A stretch of DNA of 20,664 nt from a virus. The stretch is from positions 1-20,664 of IMG/VR virus record IMGVR_UViG_3300043450_000076; one strand, given 5' to 3'. The notes below the pieces were generated by a model. The model had not been told where the DNA came from. It saw only the letters and a list, made by a program, of their open reading frames with translations, and made no database searches. Each line of letters opens with the position of its first letter. Position 1 is the first letter of the stretch. Below are positions 1-6,854 of the stretch, in pieces. The position numbers and the translations under genes were made by a program.

Positions 1-33
1 CAATTAGAATACACCAAAGCATTTGCACAATGA
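1..33 (+). CDS. 3' end of an upstream gene (partial)
   Basis: The first frame is open from the window edge and reads QLEYTKAFAQ before a TGA at 31-33. That TGA overlaps the ATG of the next gene as ATGA, the same stop/start arrangement used at the next junction (359-362) and at 733-736. The junction pattern is the only argument that this is a real coding end; ten residues carry no functional information. Confidence 0.45.
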   Translation, partial: QLEYTKAFAQ

Positions 34-362
34 CCAAAGAATATTTACTACAAAAAGAATGTGTTAGGTTATTCAACCTATTGTACCCAAATTGTTATGG
101 GTTGTTGTTTTTGAATTATAACAATCCTCGCAATGCAAAAAACGGCTATTATTTAAAAGGCATTGGATTAATTTCTGGTGTTGCTGATATGACATTGCTA
201 ACAAAAAGTGGTGCAGTATTTATTGAATTTAAAACCATCAAAGGCAAACAATCTGATTTGCAAAAACAATGGGAACAAACCATAACATCATATGGCTACA
301 CTTATGTTATTATCCGAACACCACAACAATTCTTAAACCTTTTAAAAACTTATCCTTTATGA
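30..362 (+). CDS. VRR-NUC domain nuclease
   Basis: A 110-residue protein that is essentially one VRR-NUC domain, a PD-(D/E)XK nuclease fold. Visible active-site pattern: E10 in the first helix, D53 in GVADM, E66 and K68 in IEFKT, then the conserved KGKQSDLQKQWE helix with Q74 and Q78, followed by the GYTYVIIRTPQQF strand and helix. Stand-alone VRR-NUC proteins of about 100 residues are common in phages and are thought to act as structure-specific DNA endonucleases in replication or recombination, perhaps resolving branched DNA before packaging. The specific substrate here is unknown. The start ATG overlaps the preceding stop and its own TGA overlaps the next ATG, so it lies in a translationally coupled operon. 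Confidence 0.88.
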   Translation: MTKEYLLQKECVRLFNLLYPNCYGLLFLNYNNPRNAKNGYYLKGIGLISGVADMTLLTKSGAVFIEFKTIKGKQSDLQKQWEQTITSYGYTYVIIRTPQQFLNLLKTYPL

Positions 363-523
363 AACACGAAATACAACCAAACAATTTTAGACAATGGCAA
401 TTACACATACGCAAGATTTGTGTTCAATGTATTAAGCCAGATTATTCGGAAACAATTAAACCATTTACCATCAATTGGGAATTATATGGCAGAATTGTTA
501 TGGCAAAAAATATAAACAACTAA
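359..523 (+). CDS. small protein of unknown function (54 aa)
   Basis: Starts at the ATG inside ATGA (359-362) that also ends the nuclease gene. A longer version of the frame reaches back to 269 but would lie entirely inside the nuclease gene, so the short start is preferred. The product starts MKHEIQPNN and is basic, with two cysteines spaced three apart (ICVQC) and an aromatic C-terminal part. I recognise no family. The tight coupling to VRR-NUC suggests it belongs to the same early or middle DNA-metabolism operon; no function can be assigned. Confidence 0.6.
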   Translation: MKHEIQPNNFRQWQLHIRKICVQCIKPDYSETIKPFTINWELYGRIVMAKNINN

Positions 524-526
524 ACA

Positions 527-736
527 ATGAATGACACAAAATATTTACAATTGTTATTGATGTTAATGAACGCAATAACACAAAAAGATTTAAACAATAA
601 CAACGAATTGTTATGTGTTTTCCGTAAATGCCAAAACAATTTGGGTTTTAATCCGCACAAAAACAATATTAATATTGCTAATTATCTTGATAGAAAAACG
701 GACTATTATTTTGCTATGTTAAATCCAGAAGAATGA
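527..736 (+). CDS. hypothetical protein (69 aa)
   Basis: Starts three bases after the preceding stop and ends with a TGA embedded in the ATGA that starts the next gene. The N-terminal half is a hydrophobic leucine/methionine-rich helix (LQLLLMLMNAI), followed by an asparagine-rich linker and a segment with two cysteines (CVFRKC). The first helix is too short and too interrupted to be a confident membrane segment. No family recognised. Coding status is supported by the packed junctions on both sides rather than by homology. Confidence 0.6.
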   Translation: MNDTKYLQLLLMLMNAITQKDLNNNNELLCVFRKCQNNLGFNPHKNNINIANYLDRKTDYYFAMLNPEE

Positions 737-894
737 ACCATCATATTTACAAACACTTTATTGTCAATCGTGTATTTACTAATAACAATAATGAACAAAT
801 GGAAACAAATATTAATGCACAAGCAATTATTATTTTTTTGTTAGTTGTTGGATTGTTTTGGCTATACCATAAATTAAATGATAATGAATCGTAA
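733..894 (+). CDS. single-pass membrane peptide next to amidase (53 aa)
   Basis: A 53-residue frame starting MNHHIYKHF from the ATG of the ATGA at 733-736. Residues 1-28 are polar and asparagine-rich; residues 29-46 form one strong transmembrane helix (AIIIFLLVVGLFWLY); a short polar tail follows. It overlaps the amidase start. A one-helix peptide directly before a lysozyme-type amidase could be a small holin, pinholin-like or anchoring component, but no family match is visible and the role is inferred from position only. A more typical two-helix holin candidate lies at 1568-1804 on the other strand. Confidence 0.6.
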   Translation: MNHHIYKHFIVNRVFTNNNNEQMETNINAQAIIIFLLVVGLFWLYHKLNDNES

Positions 895-1309
895 CATCAA
901 ATATCTTGTTTGCCATTGTACGGCTACACCAGTAAACACCAAAGTTGAATCCATTAAACGATATTGGAAAAACGAATTAAAATGGAAATCTGTTGGTTAT
1001 CATAAAATAATTGAATCCAATGGTAACATTGTTACATTGGCTAATGATGATGCTATAACAAATGGTGTTAAAGGCTACAACGCAGAATCATTGCATTGTT
1101 CATATGTTGGCGGTCAATTCAAAGACAATAGAACCATCCAACAAAGACAAGCAATTGCTGGTTTGCTATTGCATTGGTTAACATTATACCCAAACGCAAA
1201 AATTATTGGACATAAGGATTTCCCTAATGCCAAAAAAGATTGCCCACAATTTGATGCAGAAAAAGAATATGGTTATTTGTATGATGTTATAAAACAACAA
1301 ACAACTTAA
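878..1309 (+). CDS. N-acetylmuramoyl-L-alanine amidase (T7 lysozyme-like endolysin)
   Basis: A 143-residue amidase_2 domain that cleaves the amide bond between N-acetylmuramic acid and L-alanine in peptidoglycan. Residues visible: H13 in VCHCTATP (zinc ligand), Y41 in VGYHKII, the conserved NAESLHCSYVGG and DNRTIQQ stretches, H112 in IIGHKDF (zinc ligand), K120 and C122 in KKDCP. This H/H/C zinc set with Y and K matches T7 gp3.5-type lysozymes, which are about 150 residues long. No signal peptide, so it would need a holin to reach the wall. The start could be 878 or 884 (MNRN). T7 lysozyme also inhibits its phage polymerase; nothing here shows that second role. The stop TAA (1307-1309) shares TTAA with the convergent gene. 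Confidence 0.93.
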   Translation: MIMNRNIKYLVCHCTATPVNTKVESIKRYWKNELKWKSVGYHKIIESNGNIVTLANDDAITNGVKGYNAESLHCSYVGGQFKDNRTIQQRQAIAGLLLHWLTLYPNAKIIGHKDFPNAKKDCPQFDAEKEYGYLYDVIKQQTT

Positions 1310-1578
1310 CCATTATCTTTTTTTAGCCGTTGATTTTCAACTTCAAGTTTAGTAATATGCTTTTGCATTTCAACAACCTTTTTGTTGAGTTCAACCAATT
1401 GGTTTTTTAATTCAGCAATTTCTTTTTCTTGTGATTTAGCCGTTGTTTCCCACATTTCCAAAACGGCTTTCGCTTGTTTGACATTGACAGAATCTTTGTC
1501 AATCCAGCCTTTTGCCATCCAAGTTATAATATTGGATAACGCAACCGCTAACACAATTAAAATGTCATTACTGGGCAT
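1306..1578 (-). CDS. N-terminally anchored coiled-coil protein (spanin-like candidate)
   Basis: Ninety residues: a hydrophobic segment at about residues 5-22 (ILIVLAVALSNIITWMA), a short linker, then an almost unbroken heptad-rich coiled coil from about 38 to 88 rich in K, E, Q, L and V. This is the layout of an inner-membrane spanin (Rz-like) or of other phage membrane/coiled-coil lysis proteins. It is the last gene of the minus-strand operon and overlaps the holin-like gene by 11 bases. No outer-membrane lipoprotein partner with a lipobox was found embedded or downstream, so the spanin assignment is inference from topology and position. Confidence 0.65.
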   Translation of the reverse strand: MPSNDILIVLAVALSNIITWMAKGWIDKDSVNVKQAKAVLEMWETTAKSQEKEIAELKNQLVELNKKVVEMQKHITKLEVENQRLKKDNG

Positions 1579-1804
1579 CTTCGTCTTTGCCTTTAATTTT
1601 TGTTAGGAACATCCAACCAGTTGATAACAATGTCAATAATCCACCAACCAATTCCAGCATAAGTTGTTCTGAAATCAATCCTTTGGCTACAATTGTTCCA
1701 CCAATAAATGTCAAAATGTGCCGTAACAAGGCAATAATTGCTGATTGCATAATTGTCAATTTAGGTTTGTTTGTTTGTTGTTTGCGTTTGAATAGTCTAA
1801 ACAT
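1568..1804 (-). CDS. putative holin (two transmembrane helices)
   Basis: A 78-residue protein starting MFRLFKRKQQ with a strongly basic N-terminus, a membrane segment at about residues 20-42 (including LTFIGGTIVAKGL), a second at about 48-67 (LELVGGLLTLLSTGWMFL) and a charged C-terminus KIKGKDEDAQ. Size, two-helix topology and charged ends fit a small phage holin, which would form the membrane lesion that lets the amidase reach peptidoglycan. It is followed with an 11-base overlap by the coiled-coil membrane protein. The start ATG at 1802-1804 is preceded by an A-rich leader and no Shine-Dalgarno sequence. Confidence 0.65.
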   Translation of the reverse strand: MFRLFKRKQQTNKPKLTIMQSAIIALLRHILTFIGGTIVAKGLISEQLMLELVGGLLTLLSTGWMFLTKIKGKDEDAQ

Positions 1805-1838
1805 AGATATTGTTTTTTAAATAATGTTGCAAATTGTG

Positions 1839-2390
1839 TTATGGTTCTGGCAAAATTGGCGGTGGCAAAGGTATTGATGGGCAAGTATCCGATGGGGACA
1901 AACCACCAATAACATTTGGATAAGGCACATTCAATGTTATGGTAAAATTCCAACCGCCAGTAATATCTTCCCCACTTTCAACAAATCTTTGACCATTGCT
2001 GGATTCCAAAAATTCCCAATTATATGTTGGCTCATTGCGTAATGCACTAATAATATCCAAGCCAATAAACAATGTATCGTTTAACACTTCATCTTCACTA
2101 TTCATCCAAGCATTAACTGCACCAGTAACAATGTCATTTACAATTTTGCCAGATTCCACTTTATCGGAAATAAACATATTAAATGTGAATGCAATCATTT
2201 CTTCATTGTCCACATTAACATTTTGTACATCAATAAATAACAATGGATATTGCAACCTTTCTCTGGTTATTGTTCGTAAATTAATTGTGTTATGCGTTCC
2301 GATGTCTATTGGACTGCCAGTTCCGAATGCGTTTATTTGCGGATGATTTATTGCTATTTGCATTAACGCATTCTTGATTTGATTCCACAT
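1839..2390 (-). CDS. putative tail-completion/neck protein
   Basis: A 183-residue protein starting MWNQIKNALM. The first half contains a pattern seen in phage tail-terminator or completion proteins (RLQYPLLFIDVQNV, then an alternating beta-rich section IAFTFNMFISDKV). The C-terminal part has a beta strand WNFTITLNVPYPN and ends in a proline-rich tail (PSIPLPPPILPEP). It sits after the connector and before the holin, a usual place for head-tail joining proteins. The assignment is inference from position, size and the short motif; it could equally be another minor virion protein. Confidence 0.4.
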   Translation of the reverse strand: MWNQIKNALMQIAINHPQINAFGTGSPIDIGTHNTINLRTITRERLQYPLLFIDVQNVNVDNEEMIAFTFNMFISDKVESGKIVNDIVTGAVNAWMNSEDEVLNDTLFIGLDIISALRNEPTYNWEFLESSNGQRFVESGEDITGGWNFTITLNVPYPNVIGGLSPSDTCPSIPLPPPILPEP

Positions 2391-2433
2391 ATTTCTTTAA
2401 TTTAATGATGTTGGTTTTGTGTATGCCCATTTG

Positions 2434-3021
2434 TTAGCATTCTTTACAAATTGTGTTACCATAATTGTATGGGTAATCCAATCCCCAATTGCCTCGTCTT
2501 GTGTTACGATTTAATACCATTCCAGTATTGTAATTGTTCATATTTGGGTAAATAGTATCCAATGCGGCTGGTGGATTATTCCACAATGGATATAGTGTTC
2601 TATTTTCCATCAAATGCCTTGTAATGCGTTCAGAATACCATTCAGCATCTGTTAATGCTTTGTCCGTTAATCTAACAATTTCATCAACGGACATTGGTGT
2701 TGTGTTATCACTTGTTTGCCGTACCATTCCCCTATTGACAAAACGGAATGACAACACAGATGGCAATTCATAATACAACCATTGGATAATACAAGGTTGT
2801 ATATGGTCTTGTAACAATGTTACATTTTGTGCTGATATTACTTGTGGTGTTGTTTTAACTTGTGTTACAATTTCATTGTACAACGCAGAACCTAAAATTG
2901 GTTGTATCCGCATTTCTTGAACCTTAACAATGGTTGGTCTAATCATTGTATAAGATACATTCTCATTAATGACTGAATTCTCAATCAATGTTTGTTCTGT
3001 TATAAATAATGCCTTGTTCAT
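2434..3021 (-). CDS. head-tail connector-like protein (DUF6712 type)
   Basis: A 195-residue mainly helical protein starting MNKALFITEQTLIENSVINENV. The order of motifs (an N-terminal 'ITEQ.L...S.I..NV' segment, IQPILGSALYNEI, then IIQWLYYELPSVLSFR and a C-terminal tyrosine/asparagine-rich tail) resembles the DUF6712 family common in Bacteroidota phages and usually found directly downstream of portal or capsid genes; it is thought to be a head-tail adaptor. The start codon overlaps the portal stop by four bases (ATGA). Family assignment is from memory of the pattern. Confidence 0.65.
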   Translation of the reverse strand: MNKALFITEQTLIENSVINENVSYTMIRPTIVKVQEMRIQPILGSALYNEIVTQVKTTPQVISAQNVTLLQDHIQPCIIQWLYYELPSVLSFRFVNRGMVRQTSDNTTPMSVDEIVRLTDKALTDAEWYSERITRHLMENRTLYPLWNNPPAALDTIYPNMNNYNTGMVLNRNTRRGNWGLDYPYNYGNTICKEC

Positions 3022-5294
3022 AGTGAAATTAATTTTTTGCCTTTCCTAATTACCAATTGTTGTTGCCAAATATGTCTGCAACTTGGTGACCTAACACCAT
3101 CTGATTCCGTGTACCAGCCACCACGCTTATTCCAAACACTATAACCCATAACATCAGAAATAGCATTGATGTCTTTTCTGGTGTACACTTTGCCAGACCG
3201 ACTCAAATTCATCATTGTTCTGCAAAATGCTCTTGATGTTACCAAATCGGAATCATCAAATTCGCCACTTCGCCATTCGTATTTATACATTACCTCAATT
3301 ACTTTTTCTTCTTCTGGTTGTGTTTTGTTTTTAATTTTCCTTTCAACTTCTTCTTGATATGGAAACTTATTGTTATCAACCAAATAAGCAATGCGTTTTG
3401 TTACTTTTGTTTCGCTAACACCTAATGCATTAGCCATTTGTTTTGCACCATCATTTGGATATTTTTTGTGATGTGCTAAAATTCGCTTATCCAAATCTTT
3501 ATCTTCAACTGACATTTCAGCAAAGGCATATAAACGATAACTATCCAATGTCATATCAATGTCTTGCATTTCAGTTATAATTGGCAAATGCTTTGTGTGT
3601 AACACAATATAATCTTCTGCATTTTTGCCCAATTTTAAACCAAGTTGATTTAACACTTGGTATTCCTTTTCCCCCCAAACACATTCTATTTCACCACCTT
3701 TAATAACACTAAATTGTTGTTCTTCACGAACACCCAATATTGTGTTAATTTCATCTTCGCTCAATCCAAATCCAGCCGTTAGCATTGTCTTTGCAATGTC
3801 TAATGTTATTTTATTTTGGGTATATTGTCTAACAATTCTCATAAGATTTTGGTATTCCCTACCACTTAATTTTCTTAAATGTTCATTTGAAATTAAACCT
3901 TGTTCTTTTGTTGGCTCTGGACTAACTTGTGTTGTAACATCAATGTCTGAAATTACTTCGCCTTCTGGTTTTGGTGGCAATGATACCAATGCCCTAATTT
4001 CATTTGGGGACATTGATTCCAATACTTTGTTAGCAACCAATGGGGATAGCGAATTGATGGCTTCAATAACATCTTTTACAGATGATTCTTGCTTTGTTTC
4101 CAATTCTGGCAATCCAGCCTTTTCACGCAATTCTTCTTTGGTCATTGCTTGTAACAATGCCGTTTCGGAAAGTTGTTGTGTTATAGGGTCTTTTGGAATT
4201 AATTCCAATGTTGTAACACCATTAAAAGATGCTAAATAATTAATCATCCTTTCAATTTTTTGCACTCTATCATCTACATAAACAGATTTAAAAATTTCAT
4301 ACGATGAAACCAATTCTGTGTTACCACCCAATTGACCTTCTGTTTTAACACCAAATAATAATGGATTTGTGCAACGATGCCCAATAAAAATTTCTTGTTG
4401 TACGGCATCATTTAACATTGAAAATTGTTTGTCCATATCCGATGGTGTCAATGGTAACAATGATGGTGCTTTACTTGCATCATCATTAAATGTTACAACA
4501 AACCTACCAGCGTTATCTGTACCAGAAAACTTGTTTTTTATTTGCCGTTCAATTTCATCTTGTTCTTCTGGTGTTGGTATGCCGTTATTAAAATTAATTA
4601 AATACCCACCCCAAAAATTGTTACGCAAATTGTTGTTATGAAAATTTGCAATTTCAACATCTGCTTCAATCCAAGCCAATGCACCCAAATATTCTGGCAA
4701 TGGATAATGTTTAACACCAGCCGAATAAACACGATAATAAAATAATTGCCTACCAATTCTATTGTTAGCATCAAAGCATTCAATTTTTTCTATATCCTTA
4801 TCGTGTGGAAATATTTGATTGCCTAATTCATCATACCAAGTTGCTATCTGAAATCCTTTGTTATCACGATTTACCCTAATCTTTTCAAATGGAATGTGTT
4901 CGTAACTATGAATTGTGCCAATCTTACTCCATTGAACTGCAATAGCAAAGCCATTAAACAATTCTAAATCCAATATTAGTTTTTCCGTAACATCATTTAA
5001 ATCTTCATCATTGAATGCGTTTTTAAAAAACTTGTTATAAATGGCTTCATCTTCCAATGTGGATTCTTGTGTTACCCTCCAACCTTTTCCAAATATGTAA
5101 TTTGTTTTGCCGTTTACAATTGCGTTATGCTTTGAACTGCGTCTGTACATATCCAGCAAATAATATGGGTATTCATTGTTAAGACCATATGTTATGTATT
5201 TGCCAGTTCTGTTATCCAACATAATCGGCACTTTGTGTTCAATGCCAGACCATTGCATAAATTGTTGAGCAATTTGTTTTTTATCAATTTGCAT
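3018..5294 (-). CDS. portal protein with helix-turn-helix-like and CRHxW C-terminal extension
   Basis: A 758-residue protein. Residues about 1-400 look like a phage portal of the PBSX/HK97 type: an N-terminal helix region, FGKGWRV near residue 68, the wing and stem region with GFAIAVQW, HIPFEKIRVNRD and IFPHDKDIEKIECFD, then the crown/clip region with GHRCTNPLLFGVKTEGQLGG. The portal dodecamer sits at one head vertex and is the channel through which terminase packages DNA. Residues about 600-758 are additional: a helix-turn-helix-like segment (ALGVSETKVTKRIAYLV, about 623-639) and a C-terminal GGWYTESDGVRSPSCRHIW block with C739, H741 and W743, reminiscent of motifs in minor head proteins fused to or placed after portals. 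The start overlaps the preceding gene by 11 bases. Portal call is strong; the function of the extension is unknown. Confidence 0.85.
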   Translation of the reverse strand: MQIDKKQIAQQFMQWSGIEHKVPIMLDNRTGKYITYGLNNEYPYYLLDMYRRSSKHNAIVNGKTNYIFGKGWRVTQESTLEDEAIYNKFFKNAFNDEDLNDVTEKLILDLELFNGFAIAVQWSKIGTIHSYEHIPFEKIRVNRDNKGFQIATWYDELGNQIFPHDKDIEKIECFDANNRIGRQLFYYRVYSAGVKHYPLPEYLGALAWIEADVEIANFHNNNLRNNFWGGYLINFNNGIPTPEEQDEIERQIKNKFSGTDNAGRFVVTFNDDASKAPSLLPLTPSDMDKQFSMLNDAVQQEIFIGHRCTNPLLFGVKTEGQLGGNTELVSSYEIFKSVYVDDRVQKIERMINYLASFNGVTTLELIPKDPITQQLSETALLQAMTKEELREKAGLPELETKQESSVKDVIEAINSLSPLVANKVLESMSPNEIRALVSLPPKPEGEVISDIDVTTQVSPEPTKEQGLISNEHLRKLSGREYQNLMRIVRQYTQNKITLDIAKTMLTAGFGLSEDEINTILGVREEQQFSVIKGGEIECVWGEKEYQVLNQLGLKLGKNAEDYIVLHTKHLPIITEMQDIDMTLDSYRLYAFAEMSVEDKDLDKRILAHHKKYPNDGAKQMANALGVSETKVTKRIAYLVDNNKFPYQEEVERKIKNKTQPEEEKVIEVMYKYEWRSGEFDDSDLVTSRAFCRTMMNLSRSGKVYTRKDINAISDVMGYSVWNKRGGWYTESDGVRSPSCRHIWQQQLVIRKGKKLISL

Positions 5295-5637
5295 ATTCTT
5301 TGTAGTTTATATCTGAATGATATGTTTTTGTATTTGCTTCTTGTAATTGAATATAAGCAATGCCAGTTTCAACAACACCAGTTGCATTTGCAATTCCGCT
5401 TGTGCAATCATATACAATGTAACTATATGTTCCTTCATTTAAATCTGGAATTGTAATTGTAAATAGGTCATATCTGTCTTTAATAACAGATTGATTATTG
5501 CTCTTGGTAATCAAAATATTTGTTGTTTCGTTTGATGATAAACTGCGTAATTGTAACAAATATCTTGTTCCAGATTTTTGCCTTTCAGACCAAGTAACTT
5601 CTATTGTGTTACTACTATTTGTGGTAAAGTATAACAT
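5284..5637 (-). CDS. small beta-rich virion-associated protein candidate
   Basis: A 117-residue protein made almost wholly of predicted beta strands: TIEVTWSER, RYLLQLRSLSS, TNILITKS, DLFTITIPDLNEGTYSYIVYD, then ETGIAYIQLQ. The 'L.EGTYSYIVYD' pattern is like an Ig or fibronectin-type sandwich. Its stop is inside the first codons of the portal gene (11-base overlap), which suggests coupled expression with the portal. Small beta-sandwich proteins in head gene clusters are often decoration proteins, but this is inference; I recognise no named family. Confidence 0.6.
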   Translation of the reverse strand: MLYFTTNSSNTIEVTWSERQKSGTRYLLQLRSLSSNETTNILITKSNNQSVIKDRYDLFTITIPDLNEGTYSYIVYDCTSGIANATGVVETGIAYIQLQEANTKTYHSDINYKEYAN

Positions 5638-5656
5638 CGTTTTATTATAAATACTT

Positions 5657-5689
5657 AATTGACAAAATGTTACTATTTTTTTGTCAATT
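5657..5689. repeat. 11-bp perfect inverted repeat at the 3' end of a glycosyltransferase gene
   Basis: AATTGACAAAA at 5657-5667 is followed, after an 11-base spacer, by its exact reverse complement at 5679-5689. The spacer contains the stop codon of the minus-strand glycosyltransferase gene (5673-5675). In minus-strand RNA this gives an AU-rich hairpin followed by an AU-rich but not uniform tract, so it could be a weak terminator, an RNA stability element or a protein site. Confidence 0.5.
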
Positions 5690-6746
5690 GTTGGTACAAT
5701 TCATAGCGTTTTTGACCAGTTTTCTTAATGTCAAATAATTTCTTTATGTCTTGTGTTAAATTATTAGCCAATTCAATACGCATATCTTTGTCATTAATCA
5801 AGGTTTTTATTGCTTTATGCCATCCGTTTTTCTTGTTTTGTGGTATCAATATGCCGTTTTTGTTATGCGTTATAACATCAGAATATGGAATAATATCAGA
5901 TGTAATTATGGCTTTGTTCATCCATCCAGCCTCAACAATTTTCAATTCAGATTTTAATTTGTTAAACTTTGTGTCTTTTAATGGTGCAAGTGCAACATTT
6001 ACAAAGTTGTATCCGCTAACATAAGAATAAATATCTGCGGCTTTTATGCGTCCATAATTTGGGTTTTTATTGTTGTTACTAAACACTTGCTCATAACCTT
6101 TGTAAATTGGATTAGGCTCATTCCAACCAGCCAAATAAATCCTATATCGGTCATTTAATGTGTTATCATAACACAATGTTTGCATTGAATCACGCAACAA
6201 TTCAATATCTTCTGTATGTTGTGCCGCACCAAACCAACCAAATTTTGTCAATTCTTTTTCTTGTTCTTGGTCTAAATCTGGAACAAATTGTTGGTATTTG
6301 TCATATGGTTCATTGGGCAATATTGTTATGTTTTTGTTCAATGGTGTAATGGCTTCGGCTAAATATGTGGTTGTTGTTATAATATGGTCTGCCAACCTCA
6401 TTTGATGCCTTAACTTTTCAGCCGTTTTGTTTTTGACATAATCAACATACATTGGATGCCCAGATTCCAAAACCCAATAATCATCCATATCTAACACAAC
6501 TTTTGCCCCTAATTGCTTTAATCCATTGTACATCGTTTCTATATCTTCATTGCTCCCTAACAACCAGTACCGATTAAACAAAAAAATGTCAATGTCTGCT
6601 AATTGTTCTTTTGTCAAATCCAGCAAACTATTTGTGCTAACAAAATCTACATCTGGGTAATTATCAGCAATATACGCATTAGGCATTTCCAGCCGATAAT
6701 AACTGCAACCAGTTGGATGCACATTGTAACAAATACATACTTTCAT
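5673..6746 (-). CDS. GT-B glycosyltransferase (family 4-like)
   Basis: I take the start at MKVCICYNV (ATG at 6744-6746, 357 residues); a 20-residue upstream extension exists but would run back through a hairpin at 6776-6799. The N-terminal half has a Rossmann-like beginning with a PTGCSYYRLEMP segment and KVVLDMDDYW; the second half has FGWFGAAQHTEDIELL, IYLAGW, and LKSELKIVEAGWMNKAIITSD followed by NKNGILI. The SELK..EAG stretch with a preceding lysine matches the nucleotide-sugar binding region of GT-B family 4 enzymes. Donor and acceptor cannot be read from sequence. It lies alone between the tail tube candidate and the portal operon, flanked by a terminator-like hairpin upstream and an inverted repeat at its end, like a cargo gene (moron). 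Confidence 0.82.
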   Translation of the reverse strand: MKVCICYNVHPTGCSYYRLEMPNAYIADNYPDVDFVSTNSLLDLTKEQLADIDIFLFNRYWLLGSNEDIETMYNGLKQLGAKVVLDMDDYWVLESGHPMYVDYVKNKTAEKLRHQMRLADHIITTTTYLAEAITPLNKNITILPNEPYDKYQQFVPDLDQEQEKELTKFGWFGAAQHTEDIELLRDSMQTLCYDNTLNDRYRIYLAGWNEPNPIYKGYEQVFSNNNKNPNYGRIKAADIYSYVSGYNFVNVALAPLKDTKFNKLKSELKIVEAGWMNKAIITSDIIPYSDVITHNKNGILIPQNKKNGWHKAIKTLINDKDMRIELANNLTQDIKKLFDIKKTGQKRYELYQQLTKK

Positions 6747-6762
6747 TTTATAACAAATTTTG

Positions 6763-6844
6763 ACAAATATAACAAAGCCCCACCATTTCTGGTGAGGCTC
6801 TGTCAACCCTTTAATTATGAATGAAAACCTTACAAATATAACAA
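6763..6844. repeat. 13-bp direct repeat in the intergenic region; candidate -7 boxes
   Basis: ACAAATATAACAA occurs at 6763-6775 and again at 6832-6844. Read on the minus strand each copy contains TATATTTG, an exact match to the Bacteroidota -7 promoter consensus TAnnTTTG. The gap from 6747 to 6854 is the longest non-coding stretch in the window. No convincing TTTG -33 element lies 19-21 bases upstream of either copy, so promoter function is only a possibility. Confidence 0.4.
6776..6799 (-). terminator. Rho-independent terminator candidate after the capsid/tail-tube genes
   Basis: On the minus strand AGCC-T-CACCA / GAAA / TGGTG-G-GGCT forms a hairpin with four and five paired bases around one mismatch and a four-base loop, and it is followed by TTGTTATATTTG, moderately U-rich. 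It lies after the stop at 6855 and before the glycosyltransferase start at 6746, so it would end or attenuate transcription of the head/tail-tube genes. Confidence 0.55.
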
Positions 6845-6854
6845 CAAATTAGTG

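Noticed and set aside
269-523. Longer version of the second plus-strand gene starting inside the nuclease gene
   Set aside because: The extra 30 codons lie wholly inside the VRR-NUC coding sequence; the ATGA start at 359 matches the junction style of this operon.
1306-1330. Bidirectional terminator at the convergent operon ends
   Set aside because: There is a T-run at about 1318-1325 but no GC-rich stem on either side, so I do not call a terminator.
1756-1953. Minus-strand frame of 65 residues between holin and tail-completion genes
   Set aside because: It overlaps both neighbours in another frame and has no family features.
3742-4239. Plus-strand frame of 165 residues opposite the portal gene
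   Set aside because: Antisense shadow of a well-supported portal frame; composition is of low-quality serine-rich type with no recognisable domain.
6747-6806. 20-residue extension of the GT-B glycosyltransferase
   Set aside because: It would be coded through the terminator-like hairpin, and the Rossmann-type first strand begins at MKVCICYN.
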